From assembly GCA_028281535.1 (NCBI GenBank), contig JANQJS010000038.1:62001-126000 (forward strand): a DNA stretch of 64,000 bases, in the 5' to 3' direction. Shown piece by piece: positions 25,801 to 34,212 of this stretch. The notes below the pieces were generated by a model. That model made no database searches. It was not told the DNA's origin and saw nothing but the letters and a program-made list of their open reading frames with translations. Position 1 is the stretch's first letter. The number at the start of each line of letters is the position of its first letter. A program made the translations under genes and the position numbers. The stretch is from Sedimentisphaerales bacterium (lineage in GTDB: Bacteria; Planctomycetota; Phycisphaerae; Sedimentisphaerales; SM23-30).

Positions 25801-25836
25801 CAAAGTGATCAGTGCGGGTGCCAGACGTTTAATCAT
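22810..25836 (-). CDS. Very large LptC/OstA-like periplasmic protein (LPS export)
   Basis: A 1,008-residue protein with an N-terminal membrane anchor (about residues 5-24, LAPALITLAAVIIGLIVYQF), a Pro/Ser-rich linker and then long runs of short beta-strands with LptC/LptA (OstA)-like character, e.g. FYDKQQVVRITADSLE, RLEGDFTTQQFKVYGQKAKF, VELNQVDFQREFSQINSIG. Low-complexity Ser/Asn/Thr/Lys linkers separate the modules. It lies 33 bp after kdsC and belongs to kdsD-kdsC, so a role in moving LPS across the periplasm is likely. E. coli LptC is 191 residues; this one looks like several jellyroll modules fused, perhaps forming the periplasmic bridge by itself. No lptB follows directly. Confidence 0.7.
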   Translation of the reverse strand: MIKRLAPALITLAAVIIGLIVYQFTSETPQLVDDKKQAPMVLPDDPVADPPSNTSTSNETKNSVRMGSNVRVSDVKSFKFTSRSPKGVIKNEFGFDHRNVNESGDHEFVNPWIKFYDKQQVVRITADSLETAVESEEKLPDSGSLKGDVQIEVYPLWAQQKDQPINVDDLDMLVELNQVDFQREFSQINSIGQVRLTSKQFSVLGSDLSVRYDQLKENHLQELVLRELEHLQFVNSTTPTSNNSEKVKPNSPPSPKQQKPPKPKTPNIYRISLTDQVKIIQENSLIEMDSLDIIAKDDFLKPETKTPLETKSNSTNANSNMALIDFNSSQTSLTCKGPLVITPATVDDLTDNASLSIQAQGSPINFWQNNQLSSTTLKLTYHDAINQIQLIGTKETPNKFHFAQDQWAHSILTTIDHRNGLATLIGPGIIQASNDNHSDTLHVKYDDRAVIKYDAKQKVEWIHFQGGIFAESTNGQIQSDECKLHFSKHHSSTKNSSTPIINSIDWKGQVFAIGQEFVFSGNRLVAEFNLNDEGKSELHQVKALESAKAESIDYIIKASENIIIEFDHTRNTTSTNQKDSLGVDTLLSQQNNIKYAIATGRHDGVQIIEKKNQNQILGDRLEGDFTTQQFKVYGQKAKFISPNKQNHTDQLESDVIIADLLNEKYSIPGNGKLTTQLSQSLSSSNSNSDTPVIIQWNKGATYHLSKNQIDLNDVQVEITQTDKKAKTTTNITTDILTVDLVETTSNSTSQSTNSREVGGFYAPGPIVQIESNQILLNSHEPVSLMAMEVPELRFDTSRSLLIANGAGWLHYMNYQSKPTKKAKPTKSQQPTTQINFFDSQQPAYTLLTFKEQLQFSTTNGEAIFLGDVTLDQIILDSNDLTLDTLEPHHLTKNIKRLSCDLLNVGLTQNNNTNKPPQEDPKENDRLQRISKINAQGHIVFELKDQKRHLFVAGKEFDYSNTTKTIQCFGTKDYPVIMDEVKFLEVIINLNSGAIDTIPFGHSKIVSNL

Positions 25837-25869
25837 ATTGCTATCCTTGCAAATTTAACAAACATGACT

Positions 25870-26406
25870 CTACTGAGTTTTAAAAGCCTCATCATAATTG
25901 AAATAACGTTGCATTGCACCTTCCAATAATCCTTTTGAGGTGAGCAGGCGATGGATGGTTTCCTGTACGGCGCCTTCGCCACCTTTAGCTTTCGTGATCC
26001 AGTCAGCATGTGCTTTGACATCATCTGGGGCATCTGCAACTGCAATGGCAAAGCCCACTTTTTGCATGACAGGAATATCGATGACATCGTCGCCAATATA
26101 GCAAATCTGGTCAACGGGAACACCACTATCACTTAATAATTGTTCCAGGACCTCGGCTTTGAAGTAAGCTTTCTGATAAAGATAATCAATTTCCAAATCT
26201 TCAGAACGTAACTGAACGGCTTTGGATACTTTCCCAGTGATGATAGCTGTTTTTAAGCCTTCTCTTTTCCAAATGCGAAGCCAGGCACCATCTTTGACGT
26301 TGAATTTACGCATTTGATTGCCATCATCGGTGATATAAATACCACCATCGGTTAAGACGCCATCACAATCCATTGCTAATAGTGTTATATTTTTTTCTTT
26401 GCTCAT
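25870..26406 (-). CDS. kdsC: 3-deoxy-D-manno-octulosonate 8-phosphate phosphatase (KdsC-type HAD)
   Basis: A 178-residue HAD-superfamily phosphatase. The nucleophile motif DCDGVLTDGGIY is the KdsC form, followed by AIITGKVSKAVQLR and CYIGDDVIDIPVM with the metal-binding aspartates. It dephosphorylates KDO-8-phosphate, the lipid A-core sugar. Its ATG overlaps the kdsD stop by 4 bp, indicating coupled translation with the preceding step of the same pathway. kdsA and kdsB are not in the window. The general HAD-IIIA fold is certain; KDO specificity rests on motif and neighbour. Confidence 0.9.
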   Translation of the reverse strand: MSKEKNITLLAMDCDGVLTDGGIYITDDGNQMRKFNVKDGAWLRIWKREGLKTAIITGKVSKAVQLRSEDLEIDYLYQKAYFKAEVLEQLLSDSGVPVDQICYIGDDVIDIPVMQKVGFAIAVADAPDDVKAHADWITKAKGGEGAVQETIHRLLTSKGLLEGAMQRYFNYDEAFKTQ

Positions 26407-27401
26407 TCGAGTACTTTCAATGCCAAGACATCCTGTACGTCTATCAAGCCCACAGGCCGATGCTGCTTATCGACGACGGGGAGTTCATCAATCCGGTGCT
26501 GATGAAAAATAGCCATCGCTTCAGATGCCAGTGTGTCTGGATGGACGGTTTTAGGGTTGGTAGTCATAATGTCTGATGCTTTTTTATTGTAAAATTCGGG
26601 GCCTTCTTGTGCTAATCCGCGACGAAGGTCGCCATCGGTTATAAGGCCTGTAAGTGTTTCCTGTTGGTTGATTAATAGAATGCATCCATGCCGAAGAGCA
26701 GTCGCTTCTTCTGCTTGCTTCAGAGCCTCAGCAACAGTCGAGCTATCGGGGGCTTTTGGTAACACTTTATCAGGTGTAAAGAGGGTTGCTTGTTCGACGG
26801 TCATCAATTGACGTCCTAAACTTCCTCCTGGATGATAACGCGCAAAATCTTCCGATTTGAAATCGCGTAATTTCATCACAGTTAATGCAAGAACATCGCC
26901 TAATGCCATCATGCAGGTCGTCGATGTTGATGGTGCGAGACCTAATGGGCAAATTTCTTCAATATTTCCAAGCGAAAGGGCAACCGTGCTATGTTGAGCT
27001 AGAGGAGAATCCAATTGACTGGTTAAGCCAATCATGGGAATTCCCAATTGTTTGAGTAAGCTGATCAAACGAATGATTTCGCTGCTTTGTCCGCTATTAC
27101 TCAATACGATAGCAATATCTTTCGATTGCAAACGACCTAAATCGCCATGAATCGCTTCCGCGGCATGTAGAAAACTACTGGGAGTTCCAGTGGAAGTGAG
27201 CGTGCTGGATATTTTCTGAGCGACGATGCCGGCTTTGCCAATCCCAGAGAGGACCACAGAGCCTTCGCAGCCGTAAATCAGCTCAATGGCTTGAACGAAA
27301 CTTTCCCCGAGATGCTCGGCCATGCTCATCAGGGCCGATGCCTCCTGGCGGACCCATTGCCTCGCCAACTCAAGGTCAACCCCAAGTGTGGTGTTTGCCA
27401 T
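26403..27401 (-). CDS. kdsD: Arabinose-5-phosphate isomerase (KdsD/KpsF/GutQ family)
   Basis: A 332-residue protein: an N-terminal SIS sugar-isomerase domain (VVLSGIGKAGIVAQKISSTL, HAAEAIHGDLG, VLSNSGQSSEI) and two C-terminal CBS domains (about residues 210-332, GLITDGDLRR and VGLIDVQDVLAL). It makes D-arabinose-5-phosphate from ribulose-5-phosphate for KDO. It heads the LPS operon, followed by kdsC and the LptC-like gene. A promoter is visible at 27460-27488. Confidence 0.93.
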   Translation of the reverse strand: MANTTLGVDLELARQWVRQEASALMSMAEHLGESFVQAIELIYGCEGSVVLSGIGKAGIVAQKISSTLTSTGTPSSFLHAAEAIHGDLGRLQSKDIAIVLSNSGQSSEIIRLISLLKQLGIPMIGLTSQLDSPLAQHSTVALSLGNIEEICPLGLAPSTSTTCMMALGDVLALTVMKLRDFKSEDFARYHPGGSLGRQLMTVEQATLFTPDKVLPKAPDSSTVAEALKQAEEATALRHGCILLINQQETLTGLITDGDLRRGLAQEGPEFYNKKASDIMTTNPKTVHPDTLASEAMAIFHQHRIDELPVVDKQHRPVGLIDVQDVLALKVLE

Positions 27402-27459
27402 ATGTAATATCCGTCAAATTAATTAGTTACGTAACTATCACTCCGTTGATAACCTGCGT

Positions 27460-27488
27460 ATTATCCCCCAATTATAACGTTTAGTCAA
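27460..27488 (-). promoter_or_regulatory. Promoter of the kdsD-kdsC-lptC-like operon
   Basis: On minus, TTGACT (27488-27483), a 17-bp spacer and GATAAT (27465-27460). The start near 27453 leaves a leader of about 50 nt before the kdsD ATG. Confidence 0.65.
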
Positions 27489-27531
27489 TGGGTATCTTTT
27501 GAACTAGAGCCTATATGAGATTAGAAATAAA

Positions 27532-27562
27532 AACAGGAAGTAAGCAGTACCTACCTCCTGTT
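27532..27562 (-). terminator. Intrinsic terminator after the giant metzincin-type gene
   Basis: On minus, AACAGGAGGTA and TACTTCCTGTT form an 11-bp stem (one wobble) with a 9-nt loop, then TTTATTTCT. A short GACACC/GGTGTC hairpin (27575-27591) sits between it and the stop codon. Confidence 0.75.
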
Positions 27563-27593
27563 TTCGTCAGCAAGGACACCTGGCCGGTGTCTG

Positions 27594-30500
27594 CTATTGA
27601 TTTAGGTTGAGATTAAGTGTCGTGACAAAGAAATCGTCGAGATTGTAATTACTGGAAATCAGGTCCCGGTCGATTTTAAGTTTTTCGATATTTGTTTGTG
27701 CGATCAGGCCGAATGGATCTGCGTCATTATTGGCATCTACATTTTTAAGAAGGATATCACCGATAAATCCGCTGGCTGTATTGGCTGAGCCTTTAATGAA
27801 ATTTCCCTGGTCATCTGGAGCGATACCCACGGCGATGTTACTTGAGCCGAATGAGCCGTTAACTCGTAATGAATTCAGGGTGGCATTGATTTGTGCGGAC
27901 GCATTAGAACTGTCTTGCTGCTGGTTAAGAGAGTCATAGCCGATAACGATATTACTGTCGATCATGTCATTGTCGACTCTAATCTTATCAATGCTGTTGA
28001 TGGCATTGATCTCGGCATGATTGATATTCATGGCTCTGATTTTTCCAATCGAATTTTGAGATTGGATGGTTGAGCTGATTGTTCCGTCATTAACCAGTAA
28101 TCGGTCAATATTATTTTCAACAGTGACAGCTCCCATCAAATTGCCATGGCTGATTTTCAATGTGTTGAGAGATCCTTCGACGTTGATATCGCCTAAAACT
28201 GAATCATTCTTGACGATGAGTTTATTTAGATTACTTTCTGTGACATTGATATCTGCATCAAGTCGCCCATTGATTTTTAGGTTTTCAATACTTGGGCTGG
28301 ATAGTTGGCCGCCGACAAAATTAGATGCTGAGAAGCTATTAATCGGTGCTTGAATATCAAGCGTGTTGTTACCGACGACGTGGCCTAATTTAATATTGAC
28401 TGGATCGTTATTTGAGAATTGAATGTCTGCATTCGAAAGGACATGACCGAGTTTGAGTCTATTTAGTTGGCCTTCCAGAAGAATGCCATCTCCGACTAAT
28501 TCCACTTTGCTGGCTGAAATACTATTTAAGTCATCACTGCCTCTGATTTCTCCTAATCTGGTTCTGCCCTGGCCATTGACGTTGATATTCAAGTTGGCAT
28601 TTTCATCACCCGTTAAGAGTGTGATAGATTGAATATCAGGTTGAAGATCGGAGCCAAGGGTTACTTCGGCTGTGGCATCGCCACTCAGTGAAATCTTAAC
28701 CTGGTCACCGCTCTGATCGGTGAACTGATAATTTTGGCCTTTACCGATGGTTGCATACCCATCAGCGCTTAAGTCTAACTCCGCAGACGTTTGGTTTAAG
28801 TCATTAGAGGTAAGGATTAATTTATCAGTCACTTCGCGGGCAAGAGCGGTATTGAAATCAACCTGAACCGTATAAGAAGCCCCAGAAGGGATGTAAATTT
28901 GATCGTATGACGCTAAATGAAAATCATTGTCATTGGATAGTACCAAATGAATGGTAATGGGCATGTTGCCATTATTCGTTAGTTCCCATGCATCGAATTG
29001 CGTTTGTGTGTGAACTTCCTGGCGATCGAGGTCGATCTGGCCATCATTGTTGCCATCCAGTTCGGTAATTTGCAATACGCCGGCTAATGTTTCAGCTTGC
29101 AGTGGAATTTCAGTGTAAGGTGATTCGATATCGTTGGTCGTAATTTTCAGCATGCCTTCAGCCAGGCCGATATCATCAGGATTTAAGCCAATGCTTAAAT
29201 CGATTGATTCGCCTGCGGCCAATGACAAATTATCCAGTCCGCTATTCAGTGATGGCGTGACATAGAATCCACCATTTGCGGTAATGGAATTAATGTCTAA
29301 GTCGGCATCGCCGCTATTGGTCAACGTGATTTTCTTTTCTTTTGCATTGCCAACGATCACTGATCCTAAATCAATGGTTTCGGTATTAATATCCAATTCG
29401 CCACCTAAGACGTTCGCTTGGATGTCGATGGTTTGTGTTGGGGTATCTGGGTCATTGCTGCTAATGGTCAGGTCACCTGAAAATAGTCCGCGTTGTGTGG
29501 CTAATATTTCCAGTGTTAAATCATGACTTTGTCCAGGAGTGAGTGTTTCGGATTGCGGATTCACTAAAATAAGATTACTGGATACGTCGATTTGATCTAA
29601 TGTCAAATTTGCATGTCCGGTATTTGTGACAGTGATGGTTTGAGTAAACGTTTCACCACGAATGAGATCGCCAATAGTTAATTGGTTATTATCAAACGAT
29701 CCCTGGCCAACGTGAATATCAATGTCTGGTTGCGCTTCCAGCACGTTTGAAGAGAGTGCGATATAGCTGACTGGTTGATCAGGATCATTGCTGGCAATTT
29801 TAATGAGCCCGTTCATCGGACCAAGTTGAGTCGGGGTAAACGACAAGATAACTGGTAAATTGCTGCCTGGTGTAATAATGATATCATCCGAGCTGGTCGA
29901 GGCCAGGCTCGTAGTATTGATTGAGAATCCTGCGGTAGCAATTAACTCTGTTACATGTAAATCAAGTAAGCCATTATTGCTGATGGTGACAACAGCGGAC
30001 TTGTTTGTATTGATGGTAATGTCACCAAAATTCATCACGCGATCTGAGCTATTGCCAATACTATCGGTGATTTGAATATCACCTGATTGCTGTGGCATTG
30101 AAAAATTGACATCGAGAACATAATTACCAACTGATTTTAGGTCTTCACTACCTATGCGAGCATAATAGGTTTGGCCTGCAATGATATTACTTGCCAGGAT
30201 CGATTCTGAACCACTTATGCCATTGAAATCAGACCGAGCAACTAAATCTCCATTGATATCATACAATGATAATACGCCATCCCAGTTTCCAGTAATATCC
30301 AGACCTAAATCGAGGCTGCCTGTCGTGTTGTGTGGGGAAACAAATCGATAATAATCGCTGTCGGCCTGGCTAATACTTCCCAGACGGCTGCCATGACCTG
30401 TTACGTCCACAGTTAAATTAGAGCTGATCACATTAGAACTATCCAGGCTCAGGGTATAATTTCCGCTGGCGTTCTCATCGATTGATCCTACAACCAGGTA

Positions 30501-32237
30501 ATAGGTTTGCCAGGTTGTAGCCTGCTGACCAAAGGAGGCAGATTGTAATTCGCTATTATCGACATTCCATTCTAAGAGGTCGCCATTGGCATCATAGAGT
30601 GCAGAATATATGCCGGTTTGAGCTCCATCAATATCAATTGACATTGTACCAGAAACATCCAGTGCGAATTTATAGATATCTATTTCTGAACTACTGCTTA
30701 GATTGCTATGGATGACTTGGTTTCCAAAGGGATTTGGTTCAAGCGTTGTAGCATCTGCTGTCACATCAATCTGTTGGTCGGGTTCAAAATCAAGGGCATT
30801 ACCAATATTAAGCGTATAGCTTCCTGAAGATAAATTGTTCAAACTGGATACTTCAATGGTGTATTTTTGTCCAGCAACGGTGGTAAAGCTAATTGAAGAA
30901 TCTTTGCTGTCACTGTCGTTATCATTTTCAGCAATTTGTGATCCATTTTCCAGAACACGCATGAAAGAGTTTAAGTTTGTAAAGCTATGGGTATCAATAT
31001 CGATGGTCAACGACCCACTGGAGGTAGCCGTAAATTCAAAAGTATCAATATCATCGCGTCGTTCCAGGATGCCATCGATACTACTATTTGTTGAGACTTG
31101 ATGAGCAGAGGCTGTGTTATCGCCATAGTCATCACTTCCGTTTGCATAGCCCAGGTTATTACCGAGTAAGCTTTGTGTGTCCTGTTGCATTCCTGATCCA
31201 TACACATTATTACTACCAAACATGCTCGTGCGAGGTGAGAGTGGTAAAAATGGGTTCATGATTGCAGAAATATCGTCAATGTGATTTGCGCCAAAGGTAT
31301 GGGCTGCTTCGTGTGAAATCAAGTTCGCGGCAAATTCGCTGAATTTGAATAGGCTCCCAGCAGACGAATTAAAGTAGACTGACATTTCATCGGTAAAGGC
31401 AAAGCCATAATTGCTATCGCGTTTATTACCAACGTCATAACTGGCGACACCAATCACGCCGCTATTGGCCTGAAACCAATCGTTGTTGCCACCCACAAAA
31501 ATTGTGGTGTATTGATCCGCAGTGGGGCGTTCTGTGACGACTTCAATATTATAAGGTGCATAATCTTCTTTAATAAATTCAACCATGTAGTCAATGGCTT
31601 CAGCTTCGCGTCCACCCCAACCATAGCGAGCTAAGCTAAATTCTGGAACAGTCGCATTGTAACTGTAAAGCCAACTATCATTCGAGCGACCAGAAACTTG
31701 AGCGCCATCAAAATCTAAATAGAGCAGCTTTGGACTACCAGCCGTCATGAAATCATCACCCGATAATTGCATTTCAATGGATTCAGATTCGGTGCTGGCA
31801 TAGGCTTCAGAGCTGCTGCAGGCACATCCAGCGCAACCGCAGTCCTTGCCATGATTATGTGGTTGGTTACCTGCTGATATATCGTCATGAATATGGTCGT
31901 CACCGAAAACCGTATCAACCAATTCATGTAATTGACTATGGTTCAGTGTGGTTGATTCACCAAAAATAGCGGATAAATCCCAAGTGCTTGGGTCTGAATA
32001 AAATGGATCGGCAAATCCATCTGTGTGTTTATGTGGGTGAAAAATGTGGTTTAGATCATCGAGAAGTTGTTGAGCGTCTGGTGTATCTGTGGTGAGTTGG
32101 TTCAGGTCAAAGCCTTGCGTCCATTCCTGGGTGGCGTTTAATAGTAAGCGGGAATCAAGCTTTTCCAATGCAACCTGAGGTCTGCGTTTGGCAGGTGCTT
32201 TTCTTTTTTGCTTGTTTTTTCGATACCTGGATCTCAT
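27594..32237 (-). CDS. Giant secreted surface protein with metzincin protease, PPC and ASH (choice-of-anchor D) domains
   Basis: From the ATG at 32237 (GGAG 7 nt before it) the protein is 1,547 residues; an ORF extension to 32327 lacks a ribosome site. A Lys/Arg-rich start leads into the planctomycete export motif LEKLDSRLLLN (residues 24-34). Next comes a His- and Cys-rich stretch (NQPHNHGKDCGCAGCACSSS), then a metalloprotease domain with the zinc motif HEAAHTFGANH (about residues 309-319) and a Met-turn-like SAIMNPF. Several PPC-like beta domains follow (about 400-720), then ASH-type modules (about 720-1120, recurring VTISNNG / TLTNSGDADL patterns), and finally a beta-helix-like region ending in a module shared with the 52535-60529 protein. 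Likely a cell-surface or extracellular protease. Confidence 0.85.
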   Translation of the reverse strand: MRSRYRKNKQKRKAPAKRRPQVALEKLDSRLLLNATQEWTQGFDLNQLTTDTPDAQQLLDDLNHIFHPHKHTDGFADPFYSDPSTWDLSAIFGESTTLNHSQLHELVDTVFGDDHIHDDISAGNQPHNHGKDCGCAGCACSSSEAYASTESESIEMQLSGDDFMTAGSPKLLYLDFDGAQVSGRSNDSWLYSYNATVPEFSLARYGWGGREAEAIDYMVEFIKEDYAPYNIEVVTERPTADQYTTIFVGGNNDWFQANSGVIGVASYDVGNKRDSNYGFAFTDEMSVYFNSSAGSLFKFSEFAANLISHEAAHTFGANHIDDISAIMNPFLPLSPRTSMFGSNNVYGSGMQQDTQSLLGNNLGYANGSDDYGDNTASAHQVSTNSSIDGILERRDDIDTFEFTATSSGSLTIDIDTHSFTNLNSFMRVLENGSQIAENDNDSDSKDSSISFTTVAGQKYTIEVSSLNNLSSGSYTLNIGNALDFEPDQQIDVTADATTLEPNPFGNQVIHSNLSSSSEIDIYKFALDVSGTMSIDIDGAQTGIYSALYDANGDLLEWNVDNSELQSASFGQQATTWQTYYLVVGSIDENASGNYTLSLDSSNVISSNLTVDVTGHGSRLGSISQADSDYYRFVSPHNTTGSLDLGLDITGNWDGVLSLYDINGDLVARSDFNGISGSESILASNIIAGQTYYARIGSEDLKSVGNYVLDVNFSMPQQSGDIQITDSIGNSSDRVMNFGDITINTNKSAVVTISNNGLLDLHVTELIATAGFSINTTSLASTSSDDIIITPGSNLPVILSFTPTQLGPMNGLIKIASNDPDQPVSYIALSSNVLEAQPDIDIHVGQGSFDNNQLTIGDLIRGETFTQTITVTNTGHANLTLDQIDVSSNLILVNPQSETLTPGQSHDLTLEILATQRGLFSGDLTISSNDPDTPTQTIDIQANVLGGELDINTETIDLGSVIVGNAKEKKITLTNSGDADLDINSITANGGFYVTPSLNSGLDNLSLAAGESIDLSIGLNPDDIGLAEGMLKITTNDIESPYTEIPLQAETLAGVLQITELDGNNDGQIDLDRQEVHTQTQFDAWELTNNGNMPITIHLVLSNDNDFHLASYDQIYIPSGASYTVQVDFNTALAREVTDKLILTSNDLNQTSAELDLSADGYATIGKGQNYQFTDQSGDQVKISLSGDATAEVTLGSDLQPDIQSITLLTGDENANLNINVNGQGRTRLGEIRGSDDLNSISASKVELVGDGILLEGQLNRLKLGHVLSNADIQFSNNDPVNIKLGHVVGNNTLDIQAPINSFSASNFVGGQLSSPSIENLKINGRLDADINVTESNLNKLIVKNDSVLGDINVEGSLNTLKISHGNLMGAVTVENNIDRLLVNDGTISSTIQSQNSIGKIRAMNINHAEINAINSIDKIRVDNDMIDSNIVIGYDSLNQQQDSSNASAQINATLNSLRVNGSFGSSNIAVGIAPDDQGNFIKGSANTASGFIGDILLKNVDANNDADPFGLIAQTNIEKLKIDRDLISSNYNLDDFFVTTLNLNLNQ

Positions 32238-32593
32238 GTCAAAACTCCGTAGATCATAAGTTCGTACAGAGCGTCTGAAGAGCCGACGAGTTAGTCGCGG
32301 CCATCTTTCCCATGCATCCAGGTGCAACGCTACGTTGTAAAAATTCCAAGTGTCAGTGAATTTATTACTGACGACAAATGAGGTATCGGTTCACTTGTCG
32401 GAGTAAATAAGTTAGTACCGAGAAAAAATGATTTTTCAGTACTGATATTCGTGATGTTATTTGACCTAGTTGTTACAGGCCCTATAGCTTAAGAAATGAT
32501 GCCGGAATAGACGGAATAATCCTACTATGAGGCAGCATTTCACTAACCCCTACAGATGGATCGGCTTAACTATTTTGAATCAAGCTACAGAAA
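32238..32593 (-). promoter_or_regulatory. Long leader of the giant metzincin-type gene
   Basis: If the promoter at 32594-32622 is used, about 350 nt of untranslated RNA precede the start codon. The stretch holds no convincing ORF beyond the in-frame extension, and no riboswitch class that I recognise. Length alone suggests post-transcriptional control. Confidence 0.35.
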
Positions 32594-32622
32594 CTATAAG
32601 ATATAAAATGAATGACAGGCAA
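32594..32622 (-). promoter_or_regulatory. Putative promoter of the giant metzincin-type gene
   Basis: On minus, TTGCCT (32622-32617), a 17-bp spacer and TTATAG (32599-32594). It lies between the dus gene end and the giant gene. Confidence 0.5.
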
Positions 32623-32706
32623 ATAAAAGAATGATTTTATTGGTATGTTTATGACTATTTGTTATCGAAAGAGTGGCAGCGTCAAGCAAAGCTTGGCGAT
32701 GGAGAT

Positions 32707-33732
32707 TTACCCAACACCATACCATTTTTTGATGGCTGCTCGTAATTCGTCGGCCGATTCTGCTGCCATGAGGTCCACCTGGACTTTGTTTTTTTCTGGA
32801 TGACGTCGGCAATAACGTACACTGAATTTTCGGAACATGCCTATGGCTTTGCCGCCATAATAATCTTCCGCCATCATATTAAAATGACGCAAGATAACAT
32901 CGCCTTGCTCCTCTACGGTGGGTGGCGTTGGAGCGGGCTCATCATTCATAAGGGCTTTGGTTTCTGGAAAGATCCAGGGATTACCAATCGCACCACGAGC
33001 AATCAGGGCGCCATCAACGCCAGTCTGCTTGAGTTTTTGTGCAATGACTTTCGAACTGAATAAATTTCCGCTGCCAATAATCGTCGTATTTGGAAGTCGT
33101 TGTTTGAGTTCAGCCAGGATCGACCAATCGGGAAAACTTTTATAGCGTTGGATCACCGTTCTGCCATGAACCGCAAGCATATCTACACCGCGATCTGCCG
33201 CCATTTCACAGATTTTCCAGAAATGCTCCATATCTTCATCGTTACGATCAAAGCCTGCTCTCAGTTTCATGGCGACAGGGCATTTGACCGCATCACGTAC
33301 ACGCTGAAAGATTTCAATCAGTTCATCCGGATGGCTCATCAAATGGCCGCCTCGACAACGCCGAAGCACTTTAGGCACAGGACAGGCGAAATTCAAATCC
33401 ACAAAATCATAGCCAAGCGATTCAATCACTTTTGCTGCTTCTGCCATGACATCTGCAGTCGAACCCATAATCTGACCACCAATGGGATGTTCATCATCTC
33501 CGATGGCATTGATTCCCTTGCGAATGACGGTTGGATTTACTGTTGTCGTATCCAGCATCACACCCGGAAGCGTCAGCGGACAACCAAACTCACGAGCCAA
33601 TTGTCGCATCGCGCGATCACTATAGCCACTCAAGGCCGCCTGTATAAAAGGGACATCAAGCTGGATATTGCCAATCTTTAATCCTTTCGGCTTGGCTTCA
33701 GTTGTTTCAATTGGTTGAATCATATTATCCAT
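32707..33732 (-). CDS. tRNA-dihydrouridine synthase (DusB-like)
   Basis: A 341-residue FMN-dependent enzyme reducing uridines in tRNA D-loops. The TIM-barrel start FIQAALSGYSDRAMRQLAREFG, the catalytic Cys117 in LNFACPVPKV, MKLRAGFD, VHGRTV and the FMN-phosphate site (IIGSGNLFSS, ALIARGAIGNPWIF) are all visible. It differs from typical DusB, which has N-[MF]-G-C-P; here it is N-F-A-C-P, and CRGGHLM follows. The protein is thus DusB-like but not typical. It is a stand-alone gene next to tRNA-Leu, read in the same direction. A 6-bp hairpin (CTAGGC/GCCTAG, 33740-33754) lies just upstream. Confidence 0.88.
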   Translation of the reverse strand: MDNMIQPIETTEAKPKGLKIGNIQLDVPFIQAALSGYSDRAMRQLAREFGCPLTLPGVMLDTTTVNPTVIRKGINAIGDDEHPIGGQIMGSTADVMAEAAKVIESLGYDFVDLNFACPVPKVLRRCRGGHLMSHPDELIEIFQRVRDAVKCPVAMKLRAGFDRNDEDMEHFWKICEMAADRGVDMLAVHGRTVIQRYKSFPDWSILAELKQRLPNTTIIGSGNLFSSKVIAQKLKQTGVDGALIARGAIGNPWIFPETKALMNDEPAPTPPTVEEQGDVILRHFNMMAEDYYGGKAIGMFRKFSVRYCRRHPEKNKVQVDLMAAESADELRAAIKKWYGVG

Positions 33733-33903
33733 TGTTTAGACTAGGCTGTGCCTAGCAATATATTTAAGGTAAATGATGGGTAAAAGCAGGTAGGGCAGGT
33801 TTTACCCGCCAATTATTTCTAATGGCTCGCTTTTATGCAGCGACCAGCGGGAGCGAGTTCCCGAATAAAAAGGTCGCGGCGTTAATCCGGACCACTGTCC
33901 GAC

Positions 33904-33987
33904 TACCGAAGGTGGGACTCGAACCCACACTCTGTTGCCAGAATCGGATTTTGAATCCGACGCGTCTGCCAATTCCGCCACTTCGGC
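33904..33987 (-). tRNA. tRNA-Leu, anticodon CAA
   Basis: On minus, an 84-nt class II tRNA: acceptor GCCGAAG pairing with CTTCGGT (one G-U), discriminator A, D-loop with GGCAGACGC, anticodon arm TCGGA-TTCAAAA-TCCGA with CAA at positions 34-36, a long variable arm and the T-arm GTGGG-TTCGAGT-CCCAC. The long variable arm and discriminator A fit leucine. CCA is not encoded. Downstream (33840-33877) is a nested hairpin, GCGACC/GGTCGC around CGGGA/TCCCG, with no T-tail. The rest of 33733-34212 shows no gene. Confidence 0.95.
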
Positions 33988-34212
33988 AAAGCAAGGTATA
34001 CTAACAACTTAGCTAGACAAGATCAATAGGTATTTTTTGAAATTTCGAAGTGGGTTCAATGAGATCTGAGACTTTAAACTTGTCTTAACTAGTTAAAACA
34101 GAGTATATTAGGTTTCAAGAAGAGGTCAGATCCATATCATTATTAATGAAGTGTAAAGAAGGTAGATGTTAATTTCATTATATAATAAAAATATCAGTAG
34201 CGGTTTAAATGG

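Noticed and set aside
27730-31101. Many plus-strand ORFs of 60-95 codons across the giant minus-strand gene
   Set aside because: They are antisense shadows without ribosome sites and with compositions expected from reversed coding sequence.
32594-32812. Minus-strand ORF of 72 residues overlapping the end of dus
   Set aside because: It reads another frame of the dus 3' end and has no ribosome site.
33822-34004. ORF of 60 residues on plus
   Set aside because: It runs antisense across tRNA-Leu and has no ribosome site.
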